DNA from: Terrilactibacillus tamarindi
Lineage (GTDB): Bacteria; Bacillota; Bacilli; Bacillales; Sporolactobacillaceae
Reading direction: 5' to 3'
Assembly: GCF_009718825.1 (NCBI RefSeq)
Contig: NZ_WNHB01000015.1
Span: 1-64,000, forward strand
Length of the DNA: 64,000 nucleotides
Positions 1-8,568 of the stretch are shown piece after piece (position 1 is the stretch's first letter; each line of letters opens with the position of its first letter). The position numbers and the translations under genes were made by a program. The notes beneath the pieces are model-generated. The model worked only from the letters and a program-made list of their open reading frames with translations, searched no databases and had not been told where the DNA came from.

Positions 1-5
1 CCTCC
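1..5 (-). promoter_or_regulatory. Ribosome binding site of a gene off the left edge
   Basis: The first five bases read GGAGG on the minus strand, preceded by AT-rich sequence. This looks like the Shine-Dalgarno site of a minus-strand gene whose start codon lies just outside the window. It is inferred from position and motif only. Confidence 0.45.
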
Positions 6-172
6 TTTTTTATCATTTATTTTTGTCATGGAAAACGAATAATACCATAACTAAAATGAATACGTCAATTAATTTATCCCTATTGTGTCACTCCACTGAT
101 TATGACTCAATGCGAAAACTAGTATCGTTAAATGTTAGAAAATCCGTCCAATTAGACAAAAATATTAAAAGA

Positions 173-200
173 AGCCGCACGAATTTCGTGGGGCTTTTAT
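173..200. terminator. Hairpin terminator
   Basis: An AGCC-CACGAA arm pairs with TTCGTG-GGCT, and TTTTAT follows on the plus strand. It stands alone between the left-edge gene and the decayed repeat, so which transcript it ends is unclear. Confidence 0.45.
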
Positions 201-356
201 AAAAGCTTCATATAATAAAAAAACAAGCCCAATTAAGGACTTGAGAAAAAAGGGGGAGGAATTAATATTTGTAACTTATAGATACAATACCCTTTTTTCT
301 TTCTATTAATCTATTAATTACGGGAAATTTTAGTAAATAATCAGATATTTAAAAGT

Positions 357-510
357 GGAGCAACTCGGATTACAGGTGCAATCCGAGATATCACTGATGC
401 AATTCTTACCTAAAGTAGTGCAATAGCGTCATAGGTTGGGGCAATTCTACTCGGTGGTGATGTTGTTGCGACCTGAAGCTGCGCAATTCACCTCTGAAGC
501 AACGCAATCA
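357..510. repeat. Decayed 21-bp periodic repeat
   Basis: The tetramer gcaa occurs at 378, 399, 420, 441, 483 and 504, all separated by 21 bp or a multiple of it, and also at 360. The spacer sequences have diverged. The phase and the gcaatt core match the intact 21-bp array at 4410-4954, so this is probably an old relic of the same minisatellite family. No gene is seen here. Confidence 0.6.
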
Positions 511-625
511 CGGTACGATCATGATATAAAACAATTGATCTAACAGTTTACTACATGATTAAAAACAATAAGTAATCTACCATTAATAATTAATACCTAC
601 ATTACGACATGAAGGAGAGTGCGCT

Positions 626-676
626 GTGAAGGAAATAAAAATGAAAGGATGGATACAGTTAAAGAACTTAATATAG
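626..676 (+). CDS. Possible 16-codon small ORF
   Basis: A GTG start at 626 lies 9 nt behind a GGAG motif (613-616) and opens a 16-codon frame ending TAG at 674-676. A strong hairpin follows at 691-729. The peptide (starting VKEIKMKGW) is lysine-rich and not recognised. It could be a real small gene, the stub of a deleted gene, or chance. The RBS and following terminator are the only support. Confidence 0.25.
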   Translation: MKEIKMKGWIQLKNLI

Positions 677-690
677 AAAAACAGTAAAGA

Positions 691-729
691 AACCCAGCTA
701 ATCTTCTCATGTGAAGGTAGCTGGGTTTT
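691..729. terminator. Terminator behind tctC
   Basis: AACCCAGCTA (691-700) pairs with TAGCTGGGTT (718-727), with T-rich sequence on both sides. It lies 57 bp beyond the tctC stop on the minus strand and probably ends the tct operon. It could also end any plus-strand transcript through 626-676. Confidence 0.7.
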
Positions 730-785
730 AAATTTGGATGTACAAATTATCACTTAAAATAAGCCAAATTATCTTTATTTATACT

Positions 786-1814
786 TTATTTGCGAATTCC
801 TGTCTCCTTTGCTAACTTTTTATACGTTTCTGTTTCATTTTGTATTGATTTTGAAAAACCTGCAGAGTTTAAATAAGCGGGTTCTAGTTTGATTTTTTCT
901 AAATGCTTGATAAACTCCTTATCTTTTTCCATTTTTGAGATTGCTTTATCCCACTTTTTAACGATTTCATCAGGAGTATCGGCTGGTAAAGACAAACCAG
1001 TCCACCAATTTACTGTTAATCCATCCAATCCTTCTTCTTTTGTGGTAGGAACATTCGGGAAAATAGGATTACGTTCTGATGATTGAACCGCAAGCAATTT
1101 AATTTTTCCTGCTTCAACAAGAGGTGCAAACTCTCCAACCGTATGGACCGACAATACGACGTGTCCTCCTGCTACCTTCGCTGCAGAGTCAGCTGCACCT
1201 TCAGATGAAACTATTCGTGTTTTGCTATAATCAACACCTATTGATTGTAGCCATTGAGCTACTGCAAATGCCGAAAATCCAGCGGGTCCCACAGATGTCC
1301 AAGTTAATTTATTAGGATTCGCTTTTACCCATTTTGAAAAATCTTTAAAGCTATTCCATTTAGCATCAGTCTTTACTGCATAAGCAGTTGTTCCTGCTGC
1401 AATCCGGGCAACAAATTTATTATCACTAATCTTTATAGTTGGATTTGAATTTCCTGCTTCATACATCGTTGTAGAGGAATTATTATTAACGAGTACAGTA
1501 TAGCCATCCGGTTTAGCCTCTTTTAATGCATACTGTGCGCCAATGATTCCGCCACCGCCTGGTTTATTCGTTACAACAATAGGCTGACCCCACTCTTTGC
1601 TTAAATAGTCTGCAACCGAACGTGCTGCTAAATCTACGCCTCCACCTGCTCCAAATGGTACAACAAGCTCAATTTGCCTAGTCGGATAGTTTATATCTTT
1701 ACTACCCTTATCACCGGTTTCCTTATTAGTAGTTTCAGTTTTTGTGGAGCATCCTGAAAGAATAATCCCAACAAGCATTAATAGAGTGAGCGATAACATG
1801 AACAATTTTTTCAT
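786..1814 (-). CDS. tctC: Tripartite tricarboxylate transporter, periplasmic-type binding lipoprotein
   Basis: A 342-aa solute-binding protein of the TctC/Bug family, which captures carboxylates outside the membrane for the TctAB channel. The N-terminus is a lipoprotein signal: KK, a hydrophobic stretch, then the lipobox LSGC. The mature part has the family's GGGVDLAARSVADYLSKEWG region and a conserved PGGGGIIG loop. The frame runs upstream into tctA, but the start at 1814 (1817 also possible) sits 6 nt behind GGAGG and gives a proper signal peptide. It is the last gene of tctB-tctA-tctC. The substrate cannot be read from the sequence; citrate, tartrate or another carboxylate is possible. Confidence 0.9.
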   Translation of the reverse strand: MKKLFMLSLTLLMLVGIILSGCSTKTETTNKETGDKGSKDINYPTRQIELVVPFGAGGGVDLAARSVADYLSKEWGQPIVVTNKPGGGGIIGAQYALKEAKPDGYTVLVNNNSSTTMYEAGNSNPTIKISDNKFVARIAAGTTAYAVKTDAKWNSFKDFSKWVKANPNKLTWTSVGPAGFSAFAVAQWLQSIGVDYSKTRIVSSEGAADSAAKVAGGHVVLSVHTVGEFAPLVEAGKIKLLAVQSSERNPIFPNVPTTKEEGLDGLTVNWWTGLSLPADTPDEIVKKWDKAISKMEKDKEFIKHLEKIKLEPAYLNSAGFSKSIQNETETYKKLAKETGIRK

Positions 1815-1834
1815 CATAAACCTCCACTCGTTTT

Positions 1835-3361
1835 TTATGAGATTTCCATTTGTTCTCCTGTTTCTTGTAAAATTCTTCTTTTCGTTCTTTTCATTAGAAT
1901 GATAGAAACGATCAAAATAATCACAGCCAATAGTAGTATGGTTAGCGAGATAGGCCGTTGAACAAAGATGGATAGTTTTCCTGATGACATTTCCAACGAT
2001 TGTAAGAAATACGTTTCTATTTTTGGACCTAGAACCAGGCATAAGATAAACGGAACAATAGGCCAACGAAATTTGTTAAATAAATAGCCCAGTACGCCAA
2101 ATATAATAGCAACGACAACATCGAACATACTATTTCTTACAGAATATGCACCAACAAAACTAATTAAGAGAATAATTGGAGCCATTATGCCAAATGGAAC
2201 ATCTGTGAGCTTTGCCCACAATCCTACCAAAGGCAGATTTAAAATTAATAGAATGACATTCCCTACAAACATACTCGCTATAATCGTCCATACGATTTGA
2301 CCATTTTGTTCAAATAATATCGGTCCAGGTGTTAATCCATAGATCATTAGCGCAGCAAGTAATACAGCTAATGGTGGTGATGAAGGTAATCCCAATGACA
2401 GCAGTGGGATAAATCCTCCTGAGCTTGTTGCGTTATTGGCCGATTCGGGGCCTGCAACCCCTTCAATCGCACCTTTCCCAAACTTCTCTGGATTTTTTGA
2501 AACTTTTTTTTCTAAATCATAAGCCAAGAATGCAGTAATCGTCGCCGAAACTCCTGGCAGGATGCCAAGAAAAAAGCCAAGTACACTCCCTCTTAAAATC
2601 GGGAAGCTGCTTTGTTTTAAGTCGTTTTTACTCGGATAAATATTTCTAATTTGTACAGGTTTCTTAGGTACCTTTAAAGAACGATTTTCTTCAAGTCCTT
2701 TCAATACTTCGGCAATGGCAAATAAACCAATGATGATGCTAATCATCTCAAATCCGCCAGTCAGGAAACTGAAGCCAAAGTCGAATCTTGGTTGTCCTGT
2801 AGTCAAACCAATACCAACCAAGGAGAATAAAAAGCCAAGTAAGCCCATAATCGCTGATTTTTTCAGGGAAAAGCCTGTTAAATTAAAAAGTATCAATAAG
2901 GCAAATAACATTAATGTAAAGTACTCAGGTGGTCCAAATTTTAAAGCCTGGTTTGCTAGGAAAGGAGCAAAAAGGATAAGACCTACCAAGCCAATAATAC
3001 CCGCTATAAAAGATCCAATCGCTGCAATTCCAAGAGCAGCACCTGCTCTTCCCTTTTTTGCAAGAGGATACCCATCCAGCGTGGTTGGCACAGACGACGA
3101 TTCACCAGGGATATTCATCAGGATGGCAGTCGTTGAACCTCCATACATAGATCCATAGTAAATTCCAGCCATCATCATCAAGCCTTGAGCAGGGTTAAGA
3201 ACAGTTGTCACTGGCAAGAGAATCGCAATCGCTGATGTTGGACCAAGCCCGGGAAGGACTCCGACTAAGGTTCCAAGCAAAGAACCAAGCAGGACAATGA
3301 GCAGGTTGGAAGGAGTTATGACTTCACCAAATCCATTTAACAGATATATGACCGATTCCAT
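1835..3361 (-). CDS. tctA: Tripartite tricarboxylate transporter, large membrane subunit
   Basis: A 508-aa integral membrane protein, the usual length for TctA, with about twelve hydrophobic segments. The family signatures [17 protein letters not shown] near the N-terminus and a second [11 protein letters not shown]-type repeat near residue 290 are visible, reflecting the internal duplication of these transporters. The start at 3361 has GGAGGG nine bases upstream; the longer in-frame extension overlaps tctB and lacks an RBS. The gene lies 19 bp behind tctB and is followed 20 bp later by the tctC start, so the three are one operon. It should work with TctB and TctC as an ion-driven secondary carboxylate importer. 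Confidence 0.93.
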   Translation of the reverse strand: MESVIYLLNGFGEVITPSNLLIVLLGSLLGTLVGVLPGLGPTSAIAILLPVTTVLNPAQGLMMMAGIYYGSMYGGSTTAILMNIPGESSSVPTTLDGYPLAKKGRAGAALGIAAIGSFIAGIIGLVGLILFAPFLANQALKFGPPEYFTLMLFALLILFNLTGFSLKKSAIMGLLGFLFSLVGIGLTTGQPRFDFGFSFLTGGFEMISIIIGLFAIAEVLKGLEENRSLKVPKKPVQIRNIYPSKNDLKQSSFPILRGSVLGFFLGILPGVSATITAFLAYDLEKKVSKNPEKFGKGAIEGVAGPESANNATSSGGFIPLLSLGLPSSPPLAVLLAALMIYGLTPGPILFEQNGQIVWTIIASMFVGNVILLILNLPLVGLWAKLTDVPFGIMAPIILLISFVGAYSVRNSMFDVVVAIIFGVLGYLFNKFRWPIVPFILCLVLGPKIETYFLQSLEMSSGKLSIFVQRPISLTILLLAVIILIVSIILMKRTKRRILQETGEQMEIS

Positions 3362-3380
3362 AAGAAACTTCCCTCCTTTT

Positions 3381-3842
3381 TTAAAAAGTAAAAATTCCAC
3401 TTGGAAACGGTGTCTTAAGAAATACAATAAACAGCAAATAGAAAACACCAGTAATCGTCCCTGCTATCAAGATGGATTTGATCCAACGATATTTTCCAAT
3501 AATTTTTATTAAACAAGCAGCTGCTATTAATGTGCTGACTACATAACCAGCGAACTGGATTAGCAAGCAGTAAAGAAACAGTATTACAATAGAAGAAACT
3601 AAGATGAGAAGAGTTTTTCCAGTCGGTAGCTCTGCTTTTTTCTCATCGGTTTTTCTTTCAAAAAACAACGCTAACCCGAATACCACAAGAAGAATACCAA
3701 TTAAACCAGGAAAGACATGGTCACCTATCAATAAATCTTTACTATAAGGGAACAGCGTTTTAGCTTCATGTAGGGATAAGAGACCCAACAGTATCACGAT
3801 GAATCCACTAATTTTTTTCTCGGTAAATAGCTTAAAGGTCAT
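3381..3842 (-). CDS. tctB: Tripartite tricarboxylate transporter, small membrane subunit
   Basis: A 153-aa protein with four predicted membrane segments (around residues 12-25, 42-60, 77-105 and 120-150), matching the size and layout of TctB, the small and poorly conserved subunit of TTT transporters. Assignment rests mainly on size, topology and position directly upstream of tctA. The start at 3842 follows a GAGGGGG site. It is the first gene of the operon. About 220 bp separate it from an orphan coding fragment upstream on the same strand; no clear operator was recognised there. Confidence 0.85.
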   Translation of the reverse strand: MTFKLFTEKKISGFIVILLGLLSLHEAKTLFPYSKDLLIGDHVFPGLIGILLVVFGLALFFERKTDEKKAELPTGKTLLILVSSIVILFLYCLLIQFAGYVVSTLIAAACLIKIIGKYRWIKSILIAGTITGVFYLLFIVFLKTPFPSGIFTF

Positions 3843-4066
3843 ATCCTACCCCCTCTTTTATTTTTCTTAAGGCCTGTTTAACACTTTGTAATGGTTCTCA
3901 ATACATTTCCTTAATTTGGAAGAGTCATGTTTTTGTAACATTCCGATTTGCCAAGTGTTCCATCCAGGAATCGTACAACCGATCAGGTTTTTGGATGTTT
4001 CCTCTCAGACATGATTAAAAAGACTAGTAAGATTTTCATTAAGGTATCGCTACTATTGGAGCTGGA

Positions 4067-4354
4067 TTAATCTGGTTCTTTTTTTCGTTTTGTATAGATT
4101 CGCAATTTACTGATTCTGTGGCTGCTGCCTTCAAGATCAGCCTTGACTAAAGAAGCATCAATCACTTCGACATCGTACCGTTTAACATTTTGACTGATCA
4201 ATACAATTTGAATAAAATTGTTTAAAAATTCAGCACTATGTACACTCAGACTTCGCTCCCCCTCTAAATCTATGTTACACAGAAAAAATAATTCATTTCC
4301 CTGAAGTATTTTTATGACCCTATCTGAAATAATATCAGCTAGTCTTTCTTGAGA
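4067..4354 (-). pseudogene. Unrecognised coding fragment (95 codons, no start)
   Basis: On the minus strand a 95-codon frame is open from just after a TAA at 4355-4357 to a TAA at 4067-4069. It has coding-like composition (segments LADIISDRVIKILQG, SAEFLNNFIQIVLIS and SSHRISKLRIYTKRKKEPD) but no ATG, GTG or TTG near its beginning. It ends against the 21-bp minisatellite, so it is probably the 3' remnant of a gene that once lay upstream of tctB, with its 5' part lost. I do not recognise the family. An alternative is an unusually started intact small gene, but no ribosome binding site supports that. Confidence 0.5.
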
Positions 4355-4409
4355 TTATTTGGTTTATCCAGCAATATGGGGAGTAATGGTATGTTCTGCC
4401 ATGGTCGCC

Positions 4410-4954
4410 GAAGTGGTGCAATTCCTCTTCGAAGTGGCTTAATTCCTCTTCGAAGTGGCGCAATCCTTCTTTGTAGTGGTGCAATTCCTCTCGAAGTCGT
4501 GCAATCCTTCTTTGAAGTGGTGCAATTCCTCTTCGAAGTCGTGCAATCCTTCTTTGAAGTGGTGCAATCCTTCTTTGAAGTGGTGCAATTCCTCTTCGAA
4601 GTCGTGCAATCCTTCTTTGAAGTGGTGCAATCCCTCTTCGATGCGGCTCAATTCTTCTTCGATGCGGCTCAATTCCTCTCCGATGCGGCTCAATTCCTCT
4701 CCGATGCGGCTCAATTCCTCTCCGATGCGGCTCAATTCCTCTCCGATGCGGCTCAATTCCTCTCCGATGCGGCTCAATTCCTCTCCGATGCGGCGCAATT
4801 CCTCTCCGATGCGGCTCAATTCCTCTCCGATGCGGCTCAATTCCTCTCCGATGCGGCGCAATTCCTCTCTGAAGTGGCGCAATTCCTTACTGAAGTGGCG
4901 CAATTCCTTTCCTAAGCTTCTCAATTCCTTTCCGAAGCGGTGCAATTTCTCTCC
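4410..4954. repeat. 21-bp tandem repeat (about 26 units)
   Basis: Twenty-six head-to-tail units of 21 bp (one of 20 bp, at 4473). Two subtypes occur: gaagtggtgcaattcctc-type units at both ends, and a homogenised core of gatgcggctcaattcctc-type units at about 4640-4870. Several core units are identical, indicating recent expansion or gene conversion. Because 21 is a multiple of three, long frames stay open on both strands; the minus strand would encode repeats of RIGEELS, the plus strand FLSDAAQ-like repeats. No frame has a convincing start and ribosome binding site, so this is best read as a minisatellite, not a gene. Confidence 0.9.
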
Positions 4955-5004
4955 GAGCACTAGCCCATCACACCCCAACCACGCTCAACTTCAATTTAAA
5001 ATTC

Positions 5005-5922
5005 CTATACAGTCTCTATAAATTCCTCCATTACACGACTCCAACCACTGGCTTCTGATCTTACAGTATCCAAGAATTTTTGTAGGGCTGGTGATTTCCA
5101 TTTATCCTTATGGTAGAGCATTTGTGTGACAAATGGTTTTTCCGATGGAGGGGTAATTTGTCCAGTTATTTTTCCGGAAATGAGCTCTTTTTTTACCGTC
5201 ATTAATGGCAACATCGAAACCCCGAGTCCACTCATGACACATTGTTTGATTGCTTCCACACTCCAAAATTCAAGCGTATCATCTCCAACAATACCTTCCT
5301 TTTTAAGGATCTCTTCAAAGTATTGGCGATAGCTGCAGCCTCTTTCCGTATATAAGAAGGTATCTTCTTGACTAAATTTATGTTCCTTCCCTAAAGAGAT
5401 ATTAGCCGGAAAGAGAAAGACCATGGGTTCTTCCACTAAGATCTCTGCCTCTAAGTCCACCTCTTGTTTTTCTTGATCAACGATAAAAGCGAGATCGATA
5501 TTCCCATTTCTGAGTTCATTTCTTAGCTCGTAACAAGAGCCTGTTTTTAGCATGATCTTCACGTGTCGATATTTTTGACGAAAAGTTTTTAAAATGGGGG
5601 GCAAACGATAAATCGTTAATGATTCTGATGCACCTATCACGATATTTCCTTTTGGTTCTTGTTCTGGTGCTGTTATTTGTGTTGCTAGTTTTTCTAGTTC
5701 GATCATTTTCTTGGCGTAAGGAAGCAAATGCTCTCCGACTTCTGTTAATTTTATTTTTTTACCAAGACGATTGAATAATGGCTGACCCAATTCTTGCTCA
5801 ATGGATTGAATATGTGACGTAATGGTCGATTGTGCATAGCCCATAAAGTCAGCGGCTTTGGTGTAACCACCTTTTTCAACAATGGTTTTAAACGTTACTA
5901 AATGGCGAATTTCCAATGTCAT
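5005..5922 (-). CDS. LysR-family transcriptional regulator
   Basis: A 305-aa LysR-type regulator. The winged helix-turn-helix fills residues 1-65 (LEIRHLVTFKTIVEKGGYTKAADFMGYAQSTI pattern, written here only as LEIRHL...AQSTIT), followed by a linker helix and a substrate-binding co-inducer domain from about residue 90 (GNIVIGASESL). The ATG at 5922 has GAGG five bases upstream and is preferred over an in-frame GTG at 5928 that overlaps the RBS. It is divergent from the amino-acid permease at 6109, and an inverted repeat lies between them, so it probably controls that permease, as LysR proteins commonly control their divergent neighbour. The ligand is unknown. Confidence 0.88.
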   Translation of the reverse strand: MTLEIRHLVTFKTIVEKGGYTKAADFMGYAQSTITSHIQSIEQELGQPLFNRLGKKIKLTEVGEHLLPYAKKMIELEKLATQITAPEQEPKGNIVIGASESLTIYRLPPILKTFRQKYRHVKIMLKTGSCYELRNELRNGNIDLAFIVDQEKQEVDLEAEILVEEPMVFLFPANISLGKEHKFSQEDTFLYTERGCSYRQYFEEILKKEGIVGDDTLEFWSVEAIKQCVMSGLGVSMLPLMTVKKELISGKITGQITPPSEKPFVTQMLYHKDKWKSPALQKFLDTVRSEASGWSRVMEEFIETV

Positions 5923-5952
5923 GTTCACCTCGATCGTTATTTTCGATTGTTT

Positions 5953-5980
5953 TCATCATTACTATCTATTTTACTGATGA
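5953..5980. promoter_or_regulatory. Inverted repeat, candidate LysR operator
   Basis: TCATCATTA (5953-5961) and TACTGATGA (5972-5980) form an imperfect palindrome, 8 of 9 positions matching, inside the divergent LysR/permease intergenic region. Position and symmetry suggest an operator; no binding consensus is known for this regulator. Confidence 0.4.
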
Positions 5981-6108
5981 CATCCTACTGATTACAATAG
6001 GAATAAGTTATCAAATAAACATAGTAGCGTCTAAAACGTAAGGGCCCTTTCAATAACAACAATATAGTGTTGACGCCGGTACTCTATGTTAGAGAAGGAG
6101 AAATTTTA

Positions 6109-7338
6109 ATGAAGAAAAAATTAGGACCTTTATTATTAAGCGGATTATTAATCGGCCCCATTCTCGGTTCGGGGATTATTTTATTACCTCCACTGATATA
6201 TAAAACGACTGGAGATTATGCCATTGTAGCTTGGATCATGATTCTCACCATTGGATTTCTATTTGCTATGCTTTTTGGTAAGTTAAGTGTCGCCTTTCCA
6301 AGTGAAAAAGGAATTGCGCATACAGCGGAACTGGCTTTTGGTCCTCTTGCCAGTAAGTTATCAGCTTGTTTTTTTATTGGAGCAACCTTTATTGGACCCA
6401 TGGCTGTTTTAATGACGGCCAGTGTCTATATTCATCAACTGTTCCCAGGTTTTCCTTCATATATCTATGGATTCATGCTTCTTCCTATTTGTGTAGGGAT
6501 TTTGCTCACGAATATTCGGTTTATTAGCAAAGTATCCTTTATCTTTGCAAGCGTTGCGGTCATTATTTTACTAAGTGGATCTATCGTAGCTTTGTTTCAT
6601 GAAAAAAATGCCGCCGTTTTCGAAACGAATTTTCATCTAGGATCGTTTGGCTACGGCATTCTATTATTGTTTTGGGCATTAGTCGGTTGGGAAATGATCG
6701 GTAATTATAGCTTAGAAGTCAAAAAACCTCAATCGACCATACCTCGAGCCATTGTTCTAAGTTCTATTGTGGTTACTTTGGTTTCAGTGTTAGTTGCGCT
6801 AGCCATTCAGCGTGTCCCTGAATCAAATCATGTTGGAGATACAATTATTGGAATTTTAACGCCCCTCTACGGTAACTGGGCAGGACCACTCATTTCATTT
6901 ATAACGATTGTTCTTTGTATCAGTACTTACTTACAGGTCATGGGAAGTGTAACAAGATTAATTGCTAGCATGACGCAAGATACCCGATGGATATCCCTCC
7001 TTGCCTATCGAAATAAACGGAATATCCCAATTACAGCCATTCTTGGATTGAGCTTGATCCATATATGTGTCTTGGTTCTTGTTTCACTTGATCTATTAAA
7101 CATCCAAAAAATCGTCGCTGTCGCCAATGCCTTCTTTTTATGTAATGCCTGCTTTGGCATTGCTGCAGGCTGGAAACTCCTTGACGGATGGTTATATAAA
7201 GTCATCACCACTGGATTATTGGCTTGTTTTTTAGTCATTCTCGCTTTTTCATCGCTATGGGTAATTGGCATCATAGCTTTGATCTTAGCAAGTTTTACTT
7301 TAATTCATTTAAGAAAAAGGAGTTGTTTGACTTCGTGA
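6109..7338 (+). CDS. APC-superfamily amino-acid transporter (YjeH-like)
   Basis: A 409-aa membrane protein with about twelve hydrophobic segments. The N-terminal GPILGSGIILLPPLIYK stretch is the glycine-rich first helix of APC transporters, and overall it resembles the YjeH group of amino-acid exporters (methionine and branched-chain amino acids in E. coli). The ATG at 6109 follows AAGGAG with good spacing; the longer frame from 6067 lacks an RBS. It is divergent from a LysR regulator, an arrangement typical of regulated amino-acid exporters. Substrate and direction of transport are inferred from the family, not shown by the sequence. Confidence 0.8.
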   Translation: MKKKLGPLLLSGLLIGPILGSGIILLPPLIYKTTGDYAIVAWIMILTIGFLFAMLFGKLSVAFPSEKGIAHTAELAFGPLASKLSACFFIGATFIGPMAVLMTASVYIHQLFPGFPSYIYGFMLLPICVGILLTNIRFISKVSFIFASVAVIILLSGSIVALFHEKNAAVFETNFHLGSFGYGILLLFWALVGWEMIGNYSLEVKKPQSTIPRAIVLSSIVVTLVSVLVALAIQRVPESNHVGDTIIGILTPLYGNWAGPLISFITIVLCISTYLQVMGSVTRLIASMTQDTRWISLLAYRNKRNIPITAILGLSLIHICVLVLVSLDLLNIQKIVAVANAFFLCNACFGIAAGWKLLDGWLYKVITTGLLACFLVILAFSSLWVIGIIALILASFTLIHLRKRSCLTS

Positions 7339-7372
7339 TTTAGTTGTTAATTCTGATGTCCTAACATCAATC

Positions 7373-7410
7373 AGCAGCATACTCTAAAAAGGAGTTGCTG
7401 CTTTCTTTTT
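7373..7410 (+). terminator. Terminator of the permease gene
   Basis: AGCAGCA-ACTC arm (7373-7384) pairs with GGAG-TTGCTGCT (7391-7402) and is followed by a T-rich tail. It lies 35 bp beyond the permease stop. Confidence 0.75.
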
Positions 7411-7474
7411 GACTATCGTCAGATGCAGCTTTACTTTTATTCTTCTTAAACCAAATAACTTTACTCTCTTAATG

Positions 7475-7503
7475 TAAAAAAGAGCAGGAAATCTTGCCTG
7501 CTC
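7475..7503 (-). terminator. Terminator of the fucI operon
   Basis: On the minus strand GAGCAGG (7503-7497) pairs with CCTGCTC (7488-7482), followed by six T residues. It lies about 80 bp behind the last operon gene (stop at 7586). Confidence 0.75.
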
Positions 7504-7585
7504 AATTTCAATCCATTTATCACCTTCAAAACTACTTTTACTTGAAAATATGACTACATACAATCTATTCAATGAAATAAAATCT

Positions 7586-8551
7586 TTATTCCTTCACAAT
7601 ATTCAGAGGTATTTTACCTTCCAAAACGTCTATCACAGCATCTGCAGTTAATAAGCCCACGTCATGATATATTTGATAGGTTTCAGCTGCAGTGTGAGGT
7701 GTTGTTACAATATTAGGCAAAGAAAACAATGGATTGTCTTTAGCAACAGGCTCATCTTCAAACACATCAATAGCTGCAAAACTCAACTTTTCAGAGTTTA
7801 AAGCCCAGTACAGTGCCTGTTCATCTACCAAAGCACCTCTCGCCGTATTGATAAAATAAGCCTTATCTTTCATCTTTTTAAAATTTTCTTTATTCATGAT
7901 ATGATAGGTCTCTTTAATACTAGGTAAATGCATGCAAATGATATCACTTGAACGTAATGTCTCATCTAAAGATAACATTTGAACATGATACTCTTTGGCC
8001 TTTTCAAAATTTGGATATTTGTCATAGGCACATAGATTAACATCAAAACCTTGCATTTTTTTAGCTACCATTTGGGGGATGTTCCCAAATCCTAATAGAC
8101 CTATAGTCTTCCCGGATATCTCATTTCCTACAAATCTCTCCCAGTATCCCTTTTTTGTCGATTCATTTAGATTGGGAATATTTCTTAAAGCAGAAAATAT
8201 GAGACCGATGGTTAACTCTGCGACACCGTTAGCATTTAATCTTGGAGCATTAGTTACCGTGATACCCCGCAATCTAGCTTGATCTAAATTAATATTATCA
8301 ATCCCTACACCGAATCTTGAAATAACTCTTAGCTTCGGTGCTATTTGAAAAATATTATCATCCCATGTGTCAACCCCAGCAATAACTGCATCAACATCAG
8401 GAACATATAGTTTTAATTCTTGATCAGTCATAGGTCTGCCGTACGGATTTTCGATAACTTCTAAACCATGTTGTCGTAATTTTTCTTTTGCTTCTTTACA
8501 AAGTACAGAATAATTTGTTGCCGTTACTAATACTTTTTTACTTGTGGACAT
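7586..8551 (-). CDS. D-2-hydroxyacid dehydrogenase (SerA-like)
   Basis: A 321-aa NAD(P)-dependent 2-hydroxyacid dehydrogenase. The substrate-binding RFGVGIDNI segment (residues about 95-103), the Rossmann loop GLLGFGNIPQM (the usual last glycine of GxGxxG is a proline), the catalytic Arg in NTARGALVDE, the Glu in DVFEDEP and the His in TPHTAAET are all present. The start has GGAGG upstream. It is the last gene of the fucI operon, 17 bp behind the MFS gene. It resembles phosphoglycerate dehydrogenase but lacks the ACT regulatory domain, so it more likely acts on a small hydroxyacid or keto acid made by this pathway. Confidence 0.85.
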   Translation of the reverse strand: MSTSKKVLVTATNYSVLCKEAKEKLRQHGLEVIENPYGRPMTDQELKLYVPDVDAVIAGVDTWDDNIFQIAPKLRVISRFGVGIDNINLDQARLRGITVTNAPRLNANGVAELTIGLIFSALRNIPNLNESTKKGYWERFVGNEISGKTIGLLGFGNIPQMVAKKMQGFDVNLCAYDKYPNFEKAKEYHVQMLSLDETLRSSDIICMHLPSIKETYHIMNKENFKKMKDKAYFINTARGALVDEQALYWALNSEKLSFAAIDVFEDEPVAKDNPLFSLPNIVTTPHTAAETYQIYHDVGLLTADAVIDVLEGKIPLNIVKE

Positions 8552-8568
8552 GTTGTGTCCTCCTTTTT

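Noticed and set aside
4410-4954. Tandem array as a possible CRISPR
   Set aside because: Units follow directly without unique spacers, and the period is only 21 bp; no cas genes are near.
4439-4978. Long open frames on both strands through the 21-bp array (about 180-190 codons each)
   Set aside because: The repeat length is a multiple of three, so frames stay open by construction. The minus-strand frame starts with TTG without an RBS, and no frame has a good start.
7384-7572. 62-codon minus-strand frame behind the permease
   Set aside because: TTG start, no RBS, and two transcription terminators lie inside it.
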